From positions 105,926-169,925 of the forward strand of contig NZ_CABPST010000014.1 of assembly GCF_902459805.1 (NCBI RefSeq): a stretch of DNA of 64,000 bases. Reading direction: 5' to 3'. The notes below the pieces were generated by a model. The model was not told the origin of the DNA. It saw only the letters and a program-made list of their open reading frames with translations, and searched no databases. This stretch comes from Pandoraea bronchicola (GTDB lineage: Bacteria > Pseudomonadota > Gammaproteobacteria > Burkholderiales > Burkholderiaceae). Positions 1-9,947 of this stretch are shown piece after piece. Every line of letters begins with the position of its first letter. Position 1 is the stretch's first letter. The translations under genes were made by a program, and so were the position numbers.

Positions 1-2
1 CG

Positions 3-3000
3 AACGGGCATCTCGCCAAGACGCTTGCCACGATCCTCGAACAATATCCTCGCGACGAACTCTTTCAGATCGATGTCGATCCCCTGGCCGACATCGCGCT
101 GGGCATTCTGCGATTGCAGGAGCGCCAGCGCACGCGCCTGTTCGTGCGACGCGACCGTTTCGAGCGCTTCGTGTCGTGTCTGGTGTTCGTGCCGCGCGAG
201 AAGTTCAATACGGATCTGCGCGTGCGCGTGCAGAACCTGTTGCTCTCGGCTTACCACGGCACGGGCGTGGAGTTCACGCCGCAGCTCTCAGAGTCGATGC
301 TCGCGCGCATTCACATTACCGTGCGCACCGAGCCGGGACATGTGCCGGACGTCGATGTCAACGAGCTCGAAGCACGCATTGTCGAGACGACCCGCCGCTG
401 GCAGGACGATTTGTCTGACGCATTGCGCGAACAACTGGGCGAAGAGCGCGGCACGCGCGCACTGCGACGGTATATGCAGGCGTTTCCCGCCGGGTACCGC
501 GAGGACTACGCCGCGCGCGTGGCGGTGCGCGACGTCGAGCTGATCGAGCCGCTGCTCAATGCTGCGCCGGCAGCGCAAGCCGGTGCCGCTGGTGCCGCTG
601 GTGCCGCTGGCGCAACGCCGCTGGCCATGCAGCTCTATCGGCCGCTGGAGGCCCCGTCCGGTACGTTGCGCTTCAAGATCTATCAGGCGGGGGAACCCAT
701 CGCGCTCTCGCGCAGCCTGCCGATGCTCGAGCACCTCGGGGTGCGGGTGAACGACGAGCGTCCCTATCGGATCGAGCCGGCCGATACGGGGGCCGTCTGG
801 ATGCATGACTTCGGCATGACGAGTCTGGACGGTGCGGATGTCGATCTGGAGCACGCCCGCGCGCGCTTCGAAGACGCTTTTGCGCGTATCTGGGCGGGCG
901 ATGTCGAGAACGATGATCTCAACCGTCTGGTGTTGCAAGCCGGGCTGACGTGGCGAGAAGTGCGCATTCTGCGCGCCTACGCGAAGTACATCCGTCAGGT
1001 CGGTTCGACATTCAGCAATGCTTACATCGAGAGTGCGCTGACCGGGAATCCGTCGATTGCGGGCATGCTCGTGCGCCTCTTCCTTGCCCGCTTCGATCCG
1101 GCGCTGAGTGAGCAGACTCGCACATCGCAGGCGGAGCGGCTGCGTGCGCAGATTCACGCGGCGCTCGAAGACGTTCCCAATCTCGACGAGGACCGTATTC
1201 TGCGCCAATTCCTTGGCGTGCTCGAAGCGACGTTGCGCACCAATTACTTCCAGACGGGCAAGGATGGTGTGACGCAAAAAACCTACCTGTCGTTCAAGTT
1301 CGATCCCTCGAAGGTGCCGGGCTTGCCCGAGCCGAAGCCGATGTTCGAGATCTGGGTGTATTCGCCGCGCGTGGAGGGCGTGCATTTGCGTGGCGGACGC
1401 GTGGCGCGTGGCGGCCTGCGCTGGTCGGATCGTCGCGAAGATTTCCGTACCGAGGTGTTGGGCCTGGTCAAGGCACAGATGGTGAAGAACACTGTCATCG
1501 TGCCGGTCGGCTCGAAGGGCGGCTTCGTGGTGAAGCAGCCGCCATCGCCGGGGGATCGGGACGCTTATCTGGCCGAGGGCGTGGCGTGTTACCAGACGTT
1601 CCTGCGCGGCCTGCTGGATTTGACCGACAACTATGTCGACGGCCAACTGGTGCCGCCGCCGCAAACTGTGCGTATCGACGGCGACGATCCGTATCTTGTC
1701 GTGGCCGCCGACAAGGGCACGGCCACCTTTTCCGATTACGCCAATGCCATTTCGGCGGAGTACGGCTTCTGGCTTGGCGATGCCTTCGCGTCGGGCGGCT
1801 CGGTCGGATACGACCATAAGAAGATGGCGATCACGGCGCGCGGCGCGTGGGAGTCGGTGAAGCGCCACTTCAGTGAGATGGGCGTCGACACCCAGACGCA
1901 GGATTTCACGGTGGTCGGTATCGGCGACATGTCGGGCGACGTCTTCGGCAACGGCATGTTGCTCTCGAAGCACATCCGGCTCGTGGCGGCGTTCGATCAT
2001 CGGCACGTCTTCCTCGACCCGAACCCCGATGCAGCGACATCCTTCGCCGAGCGTGAGCGCATGTTCCAACTGCCGCGCTCCAGTTGGGCCGACTACGACA
2101 CCCGTCTCATCTCAGCGGGCGGCGGAGTGTTCCCGCGCACGGCCAAGGCCATCGCGCTCTCGCCGCAGGTGCGCGAGCTGATCGGCACCGAGGCCACCGA
2201 GATGCCGCCGACCGACCTGTTGCGCGCACTGTTGAAGGCACCGGTCGATCTGCTTTACAACGGCGGCATCGGCACGTATGTGAAAGCGAGCACCGAGACA
2301 CACGCGCAAGTGGGGGATCGCGCTAACGACGCGTTACGTGTCAACGGCGCAGAGCTGCGTTGCAAGGTCGTGGCCGAGGGCGGCAATCTTGGGCTGACGC
2401 AGCTCGGGCGCATCGAGTACGCACAGCATGGCGGACGCATCAACACCGATGCCATCGATAACTCGGCGGGTGTCGACTGTTCCGATCACGAGGTCAACAT
2501 CAAGATTCTGCTGGGTCTGGTGGTGACGGACGGCGAAATGACGCTCAAGCAGCGCAATACGTTGCTCGCGGAAATGACCGAAGAGGTCGGCACGCTCGTG
2601 CTGAGGGACAACTATCTGCAGACACAGGCATTGTCGCTGGGGCGGTTGCGCGCGGCGGCGGCGCTCGACGACGATGCGCGCTTCATGCGGTATCTGGAGC
2701 GGGCGCAGCGGCTGGTGCGGGCCATCGAGTTTCTGCCTGACGACGAGGCGCTCGACGCGCGTCGCGCAGCGGGCGCAGGGCTCACATCGCCGGAACGCGC
2801 GGTGCTCATGGCGTACAGCAAGATGTGGCTCTACGACGTGCTGCTCGAGAGCGATCTGCCCGATGCCGACTTCGTGGCAGAAGAGCTGCCATCGTACTTC
2901 CCGACACCGCTTGCGAGCCGATGCGGGGCGGCAATGTCGCGTCATCCGCTCAAACGGGAGATTCTCGCCACGATGCATGCCAATGCGCTCGTCAATCGGG

Positions 3001-3830
3001 CGGGCGTGACGTTCGTGCACCGGTTGAGCGAGGAAACCGGGGCCGAACCGGTCGACGTCGTGCGGGCGAGTCTCGCGGCGCGCGGCGCCTATGGCCTCGA
3101 CGCGCTATGGCGAGAGGTCGATGCGCTCGATGCGCGGGTCTCGCACGAGACACAGGCGTCGCTCTTTGCGGCCATTGCGCAGTGGCACGAGCAGGCGACG
3201 TTGTGGTTCCTGCGCCGGCGTCTGGCCGATGTGCCGCAGACGGTCGAGCGGCTTCGCGGTGTACTCGATCCGATTCTGCCGACGCTTGACACGCTGGTGA
3301 GCGGCGAGGCGGCCGATACCGCCCGTGCCAAATGCCAGGCGATGATCGACGCAGGCGTGCCGTCGTCGCTCGCCCAAACGGCGGCGGGCATCGGCGCGCG
3401 GGTGGCATTGCTCGACATTGCCGAGGTAGCCAGCACCAGCGGGCGCGAACCGGCGCTTGCTGCGCAGGTGTATTTCGCCCTCGATGCGCCGCTTGGCTAC
3501 GGCTGGTTGCAGACCGGCGTGCTGGGCTTGCCGATGCAGACGCACTGGCAAAGGCTCGCGCGTGCCACGTTGCTCGAGGAGTTGTCGGTGCTGCGCAGGC
3601 GTCTGACGGCCAGTGTGCTCGACGGCGGCGAGCGGGCCGATGGAGATGCTCGCAGCGTTGACATCGCTGACCAAAGTCCGGCTGGCAGGCTCGTTGCCGG
3701 GTGGCAGCGCGCGCATGCCGAGGCATTGGCGCGGTATCACCGCGTGCTTGCCGATCAGGTGGCGGTGGGCAGCGCCGATCTCGCCATGCTCTCGGTGAGT
3801 CTGAAGGCGTTGGCGGAGGTTGGGCGCTGA
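3..3830 (+). CDS. gdhB: NAD-specific glutamate dehydrogenase, large type (5' end outside window)
   Basis: The reading frame is open from the window edge to the TGA at 3828-3830 and encodes about 1275 residues. Enzymes of this ~180-kDa NAD-GDH family are usually near 1600 residues, so roughly 300 N-terminal residues lie upstream. They oxidatively deaminate glutamate to 2-oxoglutarate in the cytoplasm. The catalytic core is recognisable from GGLRWSDRREDFRTE (near 1410-1450) and VGSKGGFVVK (near 1505), followed by the nucleotide-binding stretch GIGDMSGDVFGNGML (near 1920-1960) and the regulatory C-terminal half. An Ala/Gly-rich insertion at about 550-615 contains a tandem 9-base repeat and looks like a variable linker. 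No partner gene is coupled to it; the next gene starts 184 bases later. Confidence 0.93.
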   Translation, partial: NGHLAKTLATILEQYPRDELFQIDVDPLADIALGILRLQERQRTRLFVRRDRFERFVSCLVFVPREKFNTDLRVRVQNLLLSAYHGTGVEFTPQLSESMLARIHITVRTEPGHVPDVDVNELEARIVETTRRWQDDLSDALREQLGEERGTRALRRYMQAFPAGYREDYAARVAVRDVELIEPLLNAAPAAQAGAAGAAGAAGATPLAMQLYRPLEAPSGTLRFKIYQAGEPIALSRSLPMLEHLGVRVNDERPYRIEPADTGAVWMHDFGMTSLDGADVDLEHARARFEDAFARIWAGDVENDDLNRLVLQAGLTWREVRILRAYAKYIRQVGSTFSNAYIESALTGNPSIAGMLVRLFLARFDPALSEQTRTSQAERLRAQIHAALEDVPNLDEDRILRQFLGVLEATLRTNYFQTGKDGVTQKTYLSFKFDPSKVPGLPEPKPMFEIWVYSPRVEGVHLRGGRVARGGLRWSDRREDFRTEVLGLVKAQMVKNTVIVPVGSKGGFVVKQPPSPGDRDAYLAEGVACYQTFLRGLLDLTDNYVDGQLVPPPQTVRIDGDDPYLVVAADKGTATFSDYANAISAEYGFWLGDAFASGGSVGYDHKKMAITARGAWESVKRHFSEMGVDTQTQDFTVVGIGDMSGDVFGNGMLLSKHIRLVAAFDHRHVFLDPNPDAATSFAERERMFQLPRSSWADYDTRLISAGGGVFPRTAKAIALSPQVRELIGTEATEMPPTDLLRALLKAPVDLLYNGGIGTYVKASTETHAQVGDRANDALRVNGAELRCKVVAEGGNLGLTQLGRIEYAQHGGRINTDAIDNSAGVDCSDHEVNIKILLGLVVTDGEMTLKQRNTLLAEMTEEVGTLVLRDNYLQTQALSLGRLRAAAALDDDARFMRYLERAQRLVRAIEFLPDDEALDARRAAGAGLTSPERAVLMAYSKMWLYDVLLESDLPDADFVAEELPSYFPTPLASRCGAAMSRHPLKREILATMHANALVNRAGVTFVHRLSEETGAEPVDVVRASLAARGAYGLDALWREVDALDARVSHETQASLFAAIAQWHEQATLWFLRRRLADVPQTVERLRGVLDPILPTLDTLVSGEAADTARAKCQAMIDAGVPSSLAQTAAGIGARVALLDIAEVASTSGREPALAAQVYFALDAPLGYGWLQTGVLGLPMQTHWQRLARATLLEELSVLRRRLTASVLDGGERADGDARSVDIADQSPAGRLVAGWQRAHAEALARYHRVLADQVAVGSADLAMLSVSLKALAEVGR
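582..608 (+). repeat. 3 x 9-bp tandem repeat inside gdhB
   Basis: Three perfect copies of GGTGCCGCT occupy 582-590, 591-599 and 600-608, in frame, adding Gly-Ala-Ala units to an Ala/Gly-rich linker. Slippage here would change length by whole residues without breaking the frame. Confidence 0.85.
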
Positions 3831-4014
3831 GGCTTGGCGGATGAGACGGGGTGAGGTGTTGTGGACTCACCGGTGCGCGAAGCATTCCTTGATTTGGCGG
3901 GATTGCATATGCGGCGAGCGCGGAAATTCTTGTGGTGAATGATTGGTTGGACGGGCGGAACACGGGTGGTGTAATCGGCGCAGATAGTCGTTTTTCATTG
4001 CAGAGGACACCCCC

Positions 4015-5037
4015 GTGGGTCGTAGACGTTTTCTCTCCCGTACGCTTCGTCTGGCGGGCGCTGCCGCGTTTGGTTTGCCGCCGCTAGCCGCTTCTTTCCG
4101 TGCCTATTCCCGTGACGAATCGCGTGCCGCGCAGGCGATCCCCGCAGGCGTGACGCTGCGCGTCGGCCTGGCGAGCCGCCTCGGGCCGGATGTTCAACTT
4201 CAGATCGCGGGTGCGTTACGCGACTTGCCGTATCGCATCGAGTGGTCGAGTTTCGATGCGGCGCCGCCTGCACTCGAGGCGTTGCTCAGCGGGCATGTCG
4301 ACGTTTTCTCCGGTGGAGACACGCCAACGCTTGCGATTGCGGCTCGACCAGGGAGCGCCTTCGTCGTTGGCGCGCAGACCAACGGGCTGTTCGGCGCACT
4401 GTTGGTGCGCGGCGATTCGCCGTTGCATCAGGTGAGCGAACTCAAGGGCAAGCGCGTGGCGGTCTTTCGCGGCTCGGGTTTCCACAACAGTCTGGTGTCG
4501 ATCATCGAGCAGGCGGGCTTGCGCTGGCAGGATATCGAGCCGGTCTATCTGACGCCGGCCGACGGTCTGGCCGGACTCATCAGCGGCAAGGTCGACGCGT
4601 GGGGTATCTGGGACCCGAACGCCGCGATTGCACAGCGTCAGTACGGTGCGCGCATTCTCGCAACACCGCAACGGCTGTCCTACTCCTTTCAGTTTGCAAG
4701 CAAGTCCGTGCTCGACGACAGCGCCCGGCGCGCCGCCTTGCAGGACTACCTGGTGCGGGCACAGACCGCCGCCGACTGGGTGCGCACGCATGCGCCGGCG
4801 TGGGCTGGCAAACAGATTGAAACCGCACGTCTGTCGCCTGATGCCGCCGCGCTCGCCGCGAGCCGGACAGGCGGGCAGTTCACGCCCATCGACGACGCGC
4901 TCATCGCTACCGTGCAGCAGGAGGCCGACCGCTTCGTGTCGCTCGGCATCATCGCGCGGCCGGTGGAAGTGCGTCCCGTCTTCGACGCTCGCTTCAACAC
5001 CGTATTGGCGGCGGCTGCCGCACGTGCGACGGCGTGA
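4015..5037 (+). CDS. ABC transporter substrate-binding protein, sulfonate/nitrate/taurine type
   Basis: A 340-residue periplasmic binding protein of the SsuA/TauA/NMT1 class. The GTG start at 4015 gives MGRRRFLSRTLRLAGAAAF, a twin-arginine-type signal (RRRFLSR followed by a hydrophobic stretch), so export as a folded protein is likely. The mature part has the family pattern: an N-terminal lobe with an LLSGHVDVFSGGD region, then a hinge with LKGKRVAVFRGSGFHNSL and VDAWGIWDPNAA. It lies just upstream of an OsmC protein and a flavin-dependent monooxygenase, fitting uptake of an organosulfur compound. The matching permease and ATPase are not in the window, so the ligand is inferred only from family and neighbours. 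Confidence 0.85.
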   Translation: MGRRRFLSRTLRLAGAAAFGLPPLAASFRAYSRDESRAAQAIPAGVTLRVGLASRLGPDVQLQIAGALRDLPYRIEWSSFDAAPPALEALLSGHVDVFSGGDTPTLAIAARPGSAFVVGAQTNGLFGALLVRGDSPLHQVSELKGKRVAVFRGSGFHNSLVSIIEQAGLRWQDIEPVYLTPADGLAGLISGKVDAWGIWDPNAAIAQRQYGARILATPQRLSYSFQFASKSVLDDSARRAALQDYLVRAQTAADWVRTHAPAWAGKQIETARLSPDAAALAASRTGGQFTPIDDALIATVQQEADRFVSLGIIARPVEVRPVFDARFNTVLAAAAARATA

Positions 5038-5119
5038 CGACATCGCGAGTTGTCGCACGTACTGCAACCATTGTTCGCTTCATTCCATTCATTTCACTAA
5101 CTTCAACGACGAGACTTCC

Positions 5120-5653
5120 GTGAGCAACTTGCGTGAATATCTGCTGCAAAAGAAAGGCGCCGTGACGAGCTGGCGCAACAAGATTCGAGACGACGGTTCG
5201 CAGCCCGCGCAACTGAGCGCGCGCGTGAGCGCCGAAGGTCGTACCGGTGTGCGCCGCATTCGTGTGCGCGACTTCCAGATCATCTTCGACAGCGGACCTG
5301 AACTGGCGGGGCACTCACTCGGTCCGGGCTCGCAAGAGATGCAACTCGGCGTGCTGGGCACCTGCCTTACGCACATTTTTCTGACGCAGGCGGCGTTGCA
5401 GGACGTGCCGCTCGACACGGTCAACGTCGAGGTGACGGCCAACATCGATCACCGCGGCGGGCAGCCGGGTTACGAAGACGTGCCGGTCTATCCGGTCAAT
5501 GTGCGTTACACGGCGCATATCGAATCGCCGGCGTCGCCTGAACAGATCGCTGCGTTGCACGAGGCCGTCGAGCGCACGTGCCCGATCTACAACTTCCTGA
5601 TCAACCCGCAGACGATTCAGGGCCAGATCGAACACACCCGTACCGCCGCGTGA
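5120..5653 (+). CDS. OsmC family protein
   Basis: A 177-residue OsmC/Ohr-type protein. The GTG at 5120 is chosen because no ATG lies nearby in frame and the family N-terminus (SNLREYLLQKKGAVTSWRNK) begins directly after it; the longer open frame upstream overlaps the preceding gene and has no family similarity. The family's reactive cysteine appears in the hydrophobic helix LGVLGTCLTHIFL. OsmC proteins reduce organic hydroperoxides or act in sulfur metabolism. Its place between a sulfonate-type binding protein and an SsuD-like monooxygenase matches OsmC paralogues found in sulfonate/sulfate-ester clusters. Only one cysteine is evident, so classical two-cysteine peroxidase chemistry is uncertain. 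Confidence 0.82.
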   Translation: MSNLREYLLQKKGAVTSWRNKIRDDGSQPAQLSARVSAEGRTGVRRIRVRDFQIIFDSGPELAGHSLGPGSQEMQLGVLGTCLTHIFLTQAALQDVPLDTVNVEVTANIDHRGGQPGYEDVPVYPVNVRYTAHIESPASPEQIAALHEAVERTCPIYNFLINPQTIQGQIEHTRTAA

Positions 5654-5712
5654 GCGCGTGGAAGGATTCACGGCGTAGACCTTGTTCACGCTGATTTTCG
5701 GAAACACCTGTC

Positions 5713-6828
5713 ATGCCCATCGAGATCCTCGGCACGGTGCCGCACAGCCATGTCACTGAGACGACCGGATTGCGCGGCGCCAGCGCATTCGAACCGGAAT
5801 ACATTGCGGCGGTGGCGCGAGCCCACGAGCGGGCGGGTTACGACCGCGTATTAATCGGGCATGAGTCGTGGCGTCCGGACGCGTTTCAGATTGCGGCCTA
5901 TGTGCTGTATCAGACGTCGCGACTCGGCGCACTCGTGGCGCATCGGCCCGGCTTCACGCAACCGACGCTGGCCGCGCGGCAGGCGCTTACGCTGGAGCGG
6001 CTGGCCGGGGCCGGGCGTGTGGCGCTGCACATCATCACCGGAGGCGACGAGGCAGATCAGCGCCGTGACGGTGACGAGGTGCCGCACGACGCCCGTTACG
6101 CACGAACCGACGAGTATCTCGACGTGCTCAAACGCGTGTGGCGCGAACCGTCCGCGTTCTCTCATCACGGTGACTTCTACCGTGTCGACGGTGCGTTTTC
6201 GGCGGTCAAGCCGCATCATCCCGATTCGATCGCGCTGTCGTTCGCGGGGGCGTCGGACGGGGCGGTGCGGGTTGGCGCAAAGCATGCGGACATCTACATG
6301 CTCTGGGGCGAGCCGCTCGCACCGACGCAGGCGTTCGTCGAGCGGGTTCAGAGCGAAGCGGCGCGATTCGGGCGCCAGGTGCGCTTCAGCGTGTCGCAGC
6401 GGCCGATTCTCGGGACGACCGAGAAAGAGGCGTGGGAGCGCGCGGAGCACATCTTCGAGACGTCGCGCCGAGAGCTTGAAGCGGCGGCAAAGGTTGATGG
6501 CCCGCGCTTCTCTTCGCCGGTGCGCAGCTCCGTTGGCGCGAAGCGCCTCGACACCGTGGCTCAGGCGCAGGACGTGGCGGACGAACGCCTCTGGCTCAAG
6601 TACACGCGGCTGCTTGGTGCGGGAGGTTCAACGTCGGCGCTGGTCGGCACCCCCGAGCAGGTGGCGCAAGCCTACCTTCGTTACTACGACATTGGCGTGA
6701 GTGCCTTCTACATTCGCGGCTGGAACCTGCTCGACGACACCGTGGAATATGGCCAGACGCTCATCCCTTTGCTGCGCGAAGGCGCGGCCGAGCGGGACCG
6801 GGCGCGCGGGAATGCGGCCCGCCGTTAG
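5713..6828 (+). CDS. LLM-class flavin-dependent oxidoreductase (SsuD-like alkanesulfonate monooxygenase)
   Basis: A 371-residue luciferase-like monooxygenase closely patterned on alkanesulfonate monooxygenases: HVTETTG near the N-terminus, then LERLAGAGRVALHIITGGD, ARYARTDEYLDVLKRVW, and a C-terminal ALVGTPEQVAQAYLRYYDIG. The family uses reduced FMN and O2 to desulfonate substrates, releasing sulfite and an aldehyde. It follows the OsmC gene by 59 bases on the same strand and probably forms one transcription unit with the binding protein at 4015. No flavin reductase is present in the window. The substrate cannot be fixed from sequence. Confidence 0.87.
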   Translation: MPIEILGTVPHSHVTETTGLRGASAFEPEYIAAVARAHERAGYDRVLIGHESWRPDAFQIAAYVLYQTSRLGALVAHRPGFTQPTLAARQALTLERLAGAGRVALHIITGGDEADQRRDGDEVPHDARYARTDEYLDVLKRVWREPSAFSHHGDFYRVDGAFSAVKPHHPDSIALSFAGASDGAVRVGAKHADIYMLWGEPLAPTQAFVERVQSEAARFGRQVRFSVSQRPILGTTEKEAWERAEHIFETSRRELEAAAKVDGPRFSSPVRSSVGAKRLDTVAQAQDVADERLWLKYTRLLGAGGSTSALVGTPEQVAQAYLRYYDIGVSAFYIRGWNLLDDTVEYGQTLIPLLREGAAERDRARGNAARR

Positions 6829-6861
6829 CCAAAATTACGGTTCGTCGTCATTTATTAAGCG

Positions 6862-6892
6862 TTTACACAAAAGACGCGAAACGGCGTATGAT
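6862..6892 (+). promoter_or_regulatory. putative sigma70-type promoter for the MFS gene
   Basis: TTTACA at 6862-6867 and TATGAT at 6887-6892 are separated by 19 bases. Shifting the -35 to TTACAC gives 18. The stretch is AT-rich compared with its surroundings and lies between the monooxygenase stop and the MFS start. Confidence 0.4.
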
Positions 6893-6990
6893 CCGGGAAA
6901 ACCCTAGGATTGAGTTGACCCGCGCGCATGCTTGCCCGTCGCGCGGGTTGGCACGTCCTGGGGTTTCGTCGATTCCTGATCCCCTGCGCA

Positions 6991-8211
6991 ATGCCCAACG
7001 ACACCCGCCCTGCGAACGGACAGTTCGCCACGACGTTGCAGATCGTCTCCACGGTCTTCTTTACGTTCCTGTGCTACCTGACGATCGGTTTGCCGCTCGC
7101 GGTGCTGCCGTCGTTCGTGCATATGGATCTGGCCTACAGCTCGGTCGTCGCCGGGTTGGCCATCAGCGTTCAGTATCTGGCGACGCTGCTCTCGCGCCCG
7201 TACGCCGGACGTACCGCTGACGCTTGGGGGCCGAAACGCACCGTGCTGTGCGGACTGGTGGCCTGTGGCGCCTCAGGGCTGCTCGTGGCATTGGCCGGCG
7301 TGTTCTCCGGCGCGGCATGGCTGTCGCTTCTCGCGCTGATTCTCGGGCGCCTCGTGCTGGGTTTCGGTGAGAGCTGGGTGTCGACGGGCGCGATCATGTG
7401 GGGCATTGGCCAAGTGGGACCATCGCACACCGCGCGCGTCATCTCGTGGAACGGTGTTGCGACGTACGGCGCGTTGGCTCTGGGCGCACCGCTGGGCGTC
7501 GCCCTCGACAACGCCTATGGTATCGAAGTGCTGGGCGGCGCGATTGCACTGTCCGGCATCGTTGGCCTGCTGCTGGCTCGTATGAAGCGTGCGACGCCTG
7601 TTATCCACGGCGAGCGCCTTGCGTTCCGTGCCGTGCTCGGCCGCGTGTTGCCGTTCGGCATGGGCCTTGCGCTGGGTTCTATCGGCTTTGGCGCCATCTC
7701 CACATTCATTACCCTCTACTACGCAAGCCATCACTGGGACAACGCAGCCCTTGCGCTGACCGCTTTCGGTTTGTGCTTCATGGGTGTGCGGCTGTTGCTG
7801 GGCAGCAGCATTGGGCGTTTCGGTGGCTACCGTGTTGCGATGGTGTCGTTTGCGCTTGAAGCGTTCGGCCTGATCGTGCTTGGCATTGCGCCGACCGGAT
7901 TCACGGCGCTGTTGGGTGCGGCGCTATCGGGGGCAGGTTTCTCGCTGGTGTTCCCGTCGCTTGGCGTGGCGGCCGTCAACCTGGTGCCGGCACAAAACCG
8001 TGGGGCGGCACTGGGGGCGTATTCCGTGTTTCTTGACGTGGCGCTTGGTGTGACGGGGCCGGTTGCCGGCCTGATCGTGGGGGCGTATGGGTATGCCGAG
8101 GTTTACCTGTGCGCGTCCATTGCGGCCGTCGCGGCCGTCTTGCTGACGTTGTGGATGGCGCGAGCGGCTCAGGCTCGCGAAGCCGGCAAGAAAGTCGCAC
8201 AAACCGCGTAA
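6991..8211 (+). CDS. MFS transporter, YhhS/YfcJ-like
   Basis: A 12-helix major facilitator superfamily protein of about 406 residues. Helix 1 begins at [20 protein letters not shown]. The signature [16 protein letters not shown] between helices 2 and 3 is the standard MFS motif A region, and [17 protein letters not shown] follows in helix 4. The pattern fits the YhhS group of small-molecule exporters; the substrate is unknown. An in-frame ATG at 6928 would add 21 residues, but these have no membrane or family character; neither start has a convincing ribosome site. It resembles the MFS protein at 16322-17545 in the same segments, so the two are probably paralogues. It converges on the MocR gene with an 18-base gap. 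Confidence 0.85.
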   Translation: MPNDTRPANGQFATTLQIVSTVFFTFLCYLTIGLPLAVLPSFVHMDLAYSSVVAGLAISVQYLATLLSRPYAGRTADAWGPKRTVLCGLVACGASGLLVALAGVFSGAAWLSLLALILGRLVLGFGESWVSTGAIMWGIGQVGPSHTARVISWNGVATYGALALGAPLGVALDNAYGIEVLGGAIALSGIVGLLLARMKRATPVIHGERLAFRAVLGRVLPFGMGLALGSIGFGAISTFITLYYASHHWDNAALALTAFGLCFMGVRLLLGSSIGRFGGYRVAMVSFALEAFGLIVLGIAPTGFTALLGAALSGAGFSLVFPSLGVAAVNLVPAQNRGAALGAYSVFLDVALGVTGPVAGLIVGAYGYAEVYLCASIAAVAAVLLTLWMARAAQAREAGKKVAQTA

Positions 8212-8229
8212 TCGCTTGCGGCGGCGCGT

Positions 8230-9789
8230 TTAATCAGCCGCCGACTTCTGTGCCGCCACGATGGCGGCGAGCCGCTTGATCAGGGCGGGGATACGCGTAG
8301 CGTCCGTATCTCCGTAGCCGATCACGAGGCCGTTATCCGAGGGCTGAGGCTCGAGTGCAAAGCTCGACAGGGCGCGGGGGCCGATGCCTTCGCGCTGTGC
8401 GGCGGCCACGATGGCCTTGTCGGGGAATGCGGGATCGAGCCGCACTGTCAGGTGCAGGCCGCAGCGTTCGCCAATCACTGCATATGCCGGGTCGAAATAC
8501 GTGGCCAATGCGTCACGCAATGCGGTCTGACGTTCCCGATAAAGACGCCGCATGCGGCCGAGATGCCGGGCGAACTGCCCGCTTCGGATGAAATCTGCGA
8601 GTGCGAGTTGTTCGAATCGATGGCCACCGCGCAGGAGTTCGTCGAGTGCGTCGCGGGCTTGCGTGGCGAGTGTCGTGGGCAGAATCATGAAGCCGAGGCG
8701 TAGTGCGGGAAACATGGTCTTGCTGAATGTCCCGACGTAGACGACCGGGCTATCCGGCACCATGCCTTGCATGGCGGCGATCGGTTCGCCTTGATGGCGA
8801 AACTCGCTGTCGTAATCGTCTTCCAGAATCCAGGCACCGTGGTGTCGTGCCTGAGCGATCAGATCGAGACGGCGCGACGCGGACAACACGCTGCCGAGCG
8901 GGTACTGGTGCGAGGGGGTGACATACACCAGCCGTGGCGGCGACTTTTCCCACAGACCTTCCGGAATCAGGATCCCTTCGTCGTCGACGCGCAGGGCTTG
9001 CAGTCGAACGTCGCTTGAGTGAAAGGCGGCCTTGGCGCCGCGATAGCCGGGATCTTCCATCCAGACCGTATCGCCCGGGTCGGTAAGCAGCCGGACGCAG
9101 AGAATGAGCGCCTCGTGGGCGCCTTCCGTGATGACGACTTGAGAGGCCTCGCACCGCACACCGCGCGAGATGCGGAGGTGTTCGGCGATGGCTTCACGCA
9201 GCGCGGGTTCACCGAGCGGGTCGCCGTAGTTGTATTGGCGTGGTTGTGCGTCGCGCATGACACGTTCGAGCGTGCGTCGCCAGGTGCTGGCGGGAAAGCG
9301 TGTCAGTGCGGGCACACCGGGCGTAAACGGGAGGGGTGTTTCATTGGCGCGGGCGGCTTGCCGCGTCGACGGCAGACGTTGGATGCGTCGGGAGGCTGAG
9401 GGCGTGGCGGGCGGATCGTCAGCCGGGGGAGGGGGCGTCAGGGCCTGGCTGGTGTGTTTGGCGGCAAAGTGAGGGTCGAGCGAGAGTTGGGCGACGCGGG
9501 TGCCGAGACGATGGGGGACGATAAAGCCTTCGGCGGCGAGTTGATCGTAGACGATCGAGACCGTGTTACGGGAGACGGCGAGGTCTTCGGCGAGGGTGCG
9601 GGAGGCGGGGAGCCGGGCACCGGCGGGCAGGCGGCCTTCGAGGATGGCGTGCTTGAGGCGGGAGAGGAGTTGTTTTTGGAGTGAGGTTGCGCGGCCGGGT
9701 CCGATGATGAGGGGGCTATCGAAGAGTGCGGCGACGTTCTCTGGCGAGTTATCGTGGGTAGCGGGACGGCTTTTCGGGGCGGTGGTCAT
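8230..9789 (-). CDS. MocR-type transcriptional regulator (GntR HTH fused to aminotransferase domain)
   Basis: About 519 residues. An N-terminal GntR winged helix (SLQKQLLSRLKHAILEGRL, then PASRTLAEDLAVSRNTVSIV) is followed by a linker and a class I aminotransferase fold with the expected PLP-lysine segment YVGTFSKTMFPALRLGFM and the substrate-domain motifs EGAHEALILCVRLL and WILEDDYDSEFRH. MocR/PdxR proteins use a PLP-amino-acid adduct to control transcription. The ATG at 9789 is preferred because the 33 residues of the upstream extension (to 9888) cross a 63-bp palindrome and are low-complexity. It is divergent from the acetyltransferase at 10052, a likely target. Confidence 0.88.
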   Translation of the reverse strand: MTTAPKSRPATHDNSPENVAALFDSPLIIGPGRATSLQKQLLSRLKHAILEGRLPAGARLPASRTLAEDLAVSRNTVSIVYDQLAAEGFIVPHRLGTRVAQLSLDPHFAAKHTSQALTPPPPADDPPATPSASRRIQRLPSTRQAARANETPLPFTPGVPALTRFPASTWRRTLERVMRDAQPRQYNYGDPLGEPALREAIAEHLRISRGVRCEASQVVITEGAHEALILCVRLLTDPGDTVWMEDPGYRGAKAAFHSSDVRLQALRVDDEGILIPEGLWEKSPPRLVYVTPSHQYPLGSVLSASRRLDLIAQARHHGAWILEDDYDSEFRHQGEPIAAMQGMVPDSPVVYVGTFSKTMFPALRLGFMILPTTLATQARDALDELLRGGHRFEQLALADFIRSGQFARHLGRMRRLYRERQTALRDALATYFDPAYAVIGERCGLHLTVRLDPAFPDKAIVAAAQREGIGPRALSSFALEPQPSDNGLVIGYGDTDATRIPALIKRLAAIVAAQKSAAD

Positions 9790-9854
9790 GGCGACGCGCA
9801 GGGATGGAGAAGGGGGGAAGGGTGAAAAGGAATGACCGAGAACGTGTGCGGCCG

Positions 9855-9917
9855 GACCGGAGCCCCATCCTGCTGCGAGTTGGGTCACTGTCTGAGTGGC
9901 GGGATGGGGCTCCGGTC
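9855..9917 (-). repeat. 63-bp palindromic element, copy 1 (16-bp perfect arms, 31-nt loop)
   Basis: The arms at 9855-9870 and 9902-9917 are perfect reverse complements; both begin with GACCGGAGCCCC on their own strand. The 31-base loop, read on the minus strand, shares CTCAGACA and CCCAACTCG with the loop of the element at 63941-64000. The four innermost stem bases differ between copies (ATCC here, TTTC there), but the pairing partners change to match. It sits upstream of the mocR-like gene and outside any supported coding sequence. Confidence 0.8.
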
Positions 9918-9947
9918 TGGCTTGCGAAGGGTGCTGCGAAGATTATG

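Noticed and set aside
288-2069. 593-residue open frame on the minus strand
   Set aside because: Antisense shadow of gdhB: Arg/His-rich, no domain, a usual artefact of high-GC third positions.
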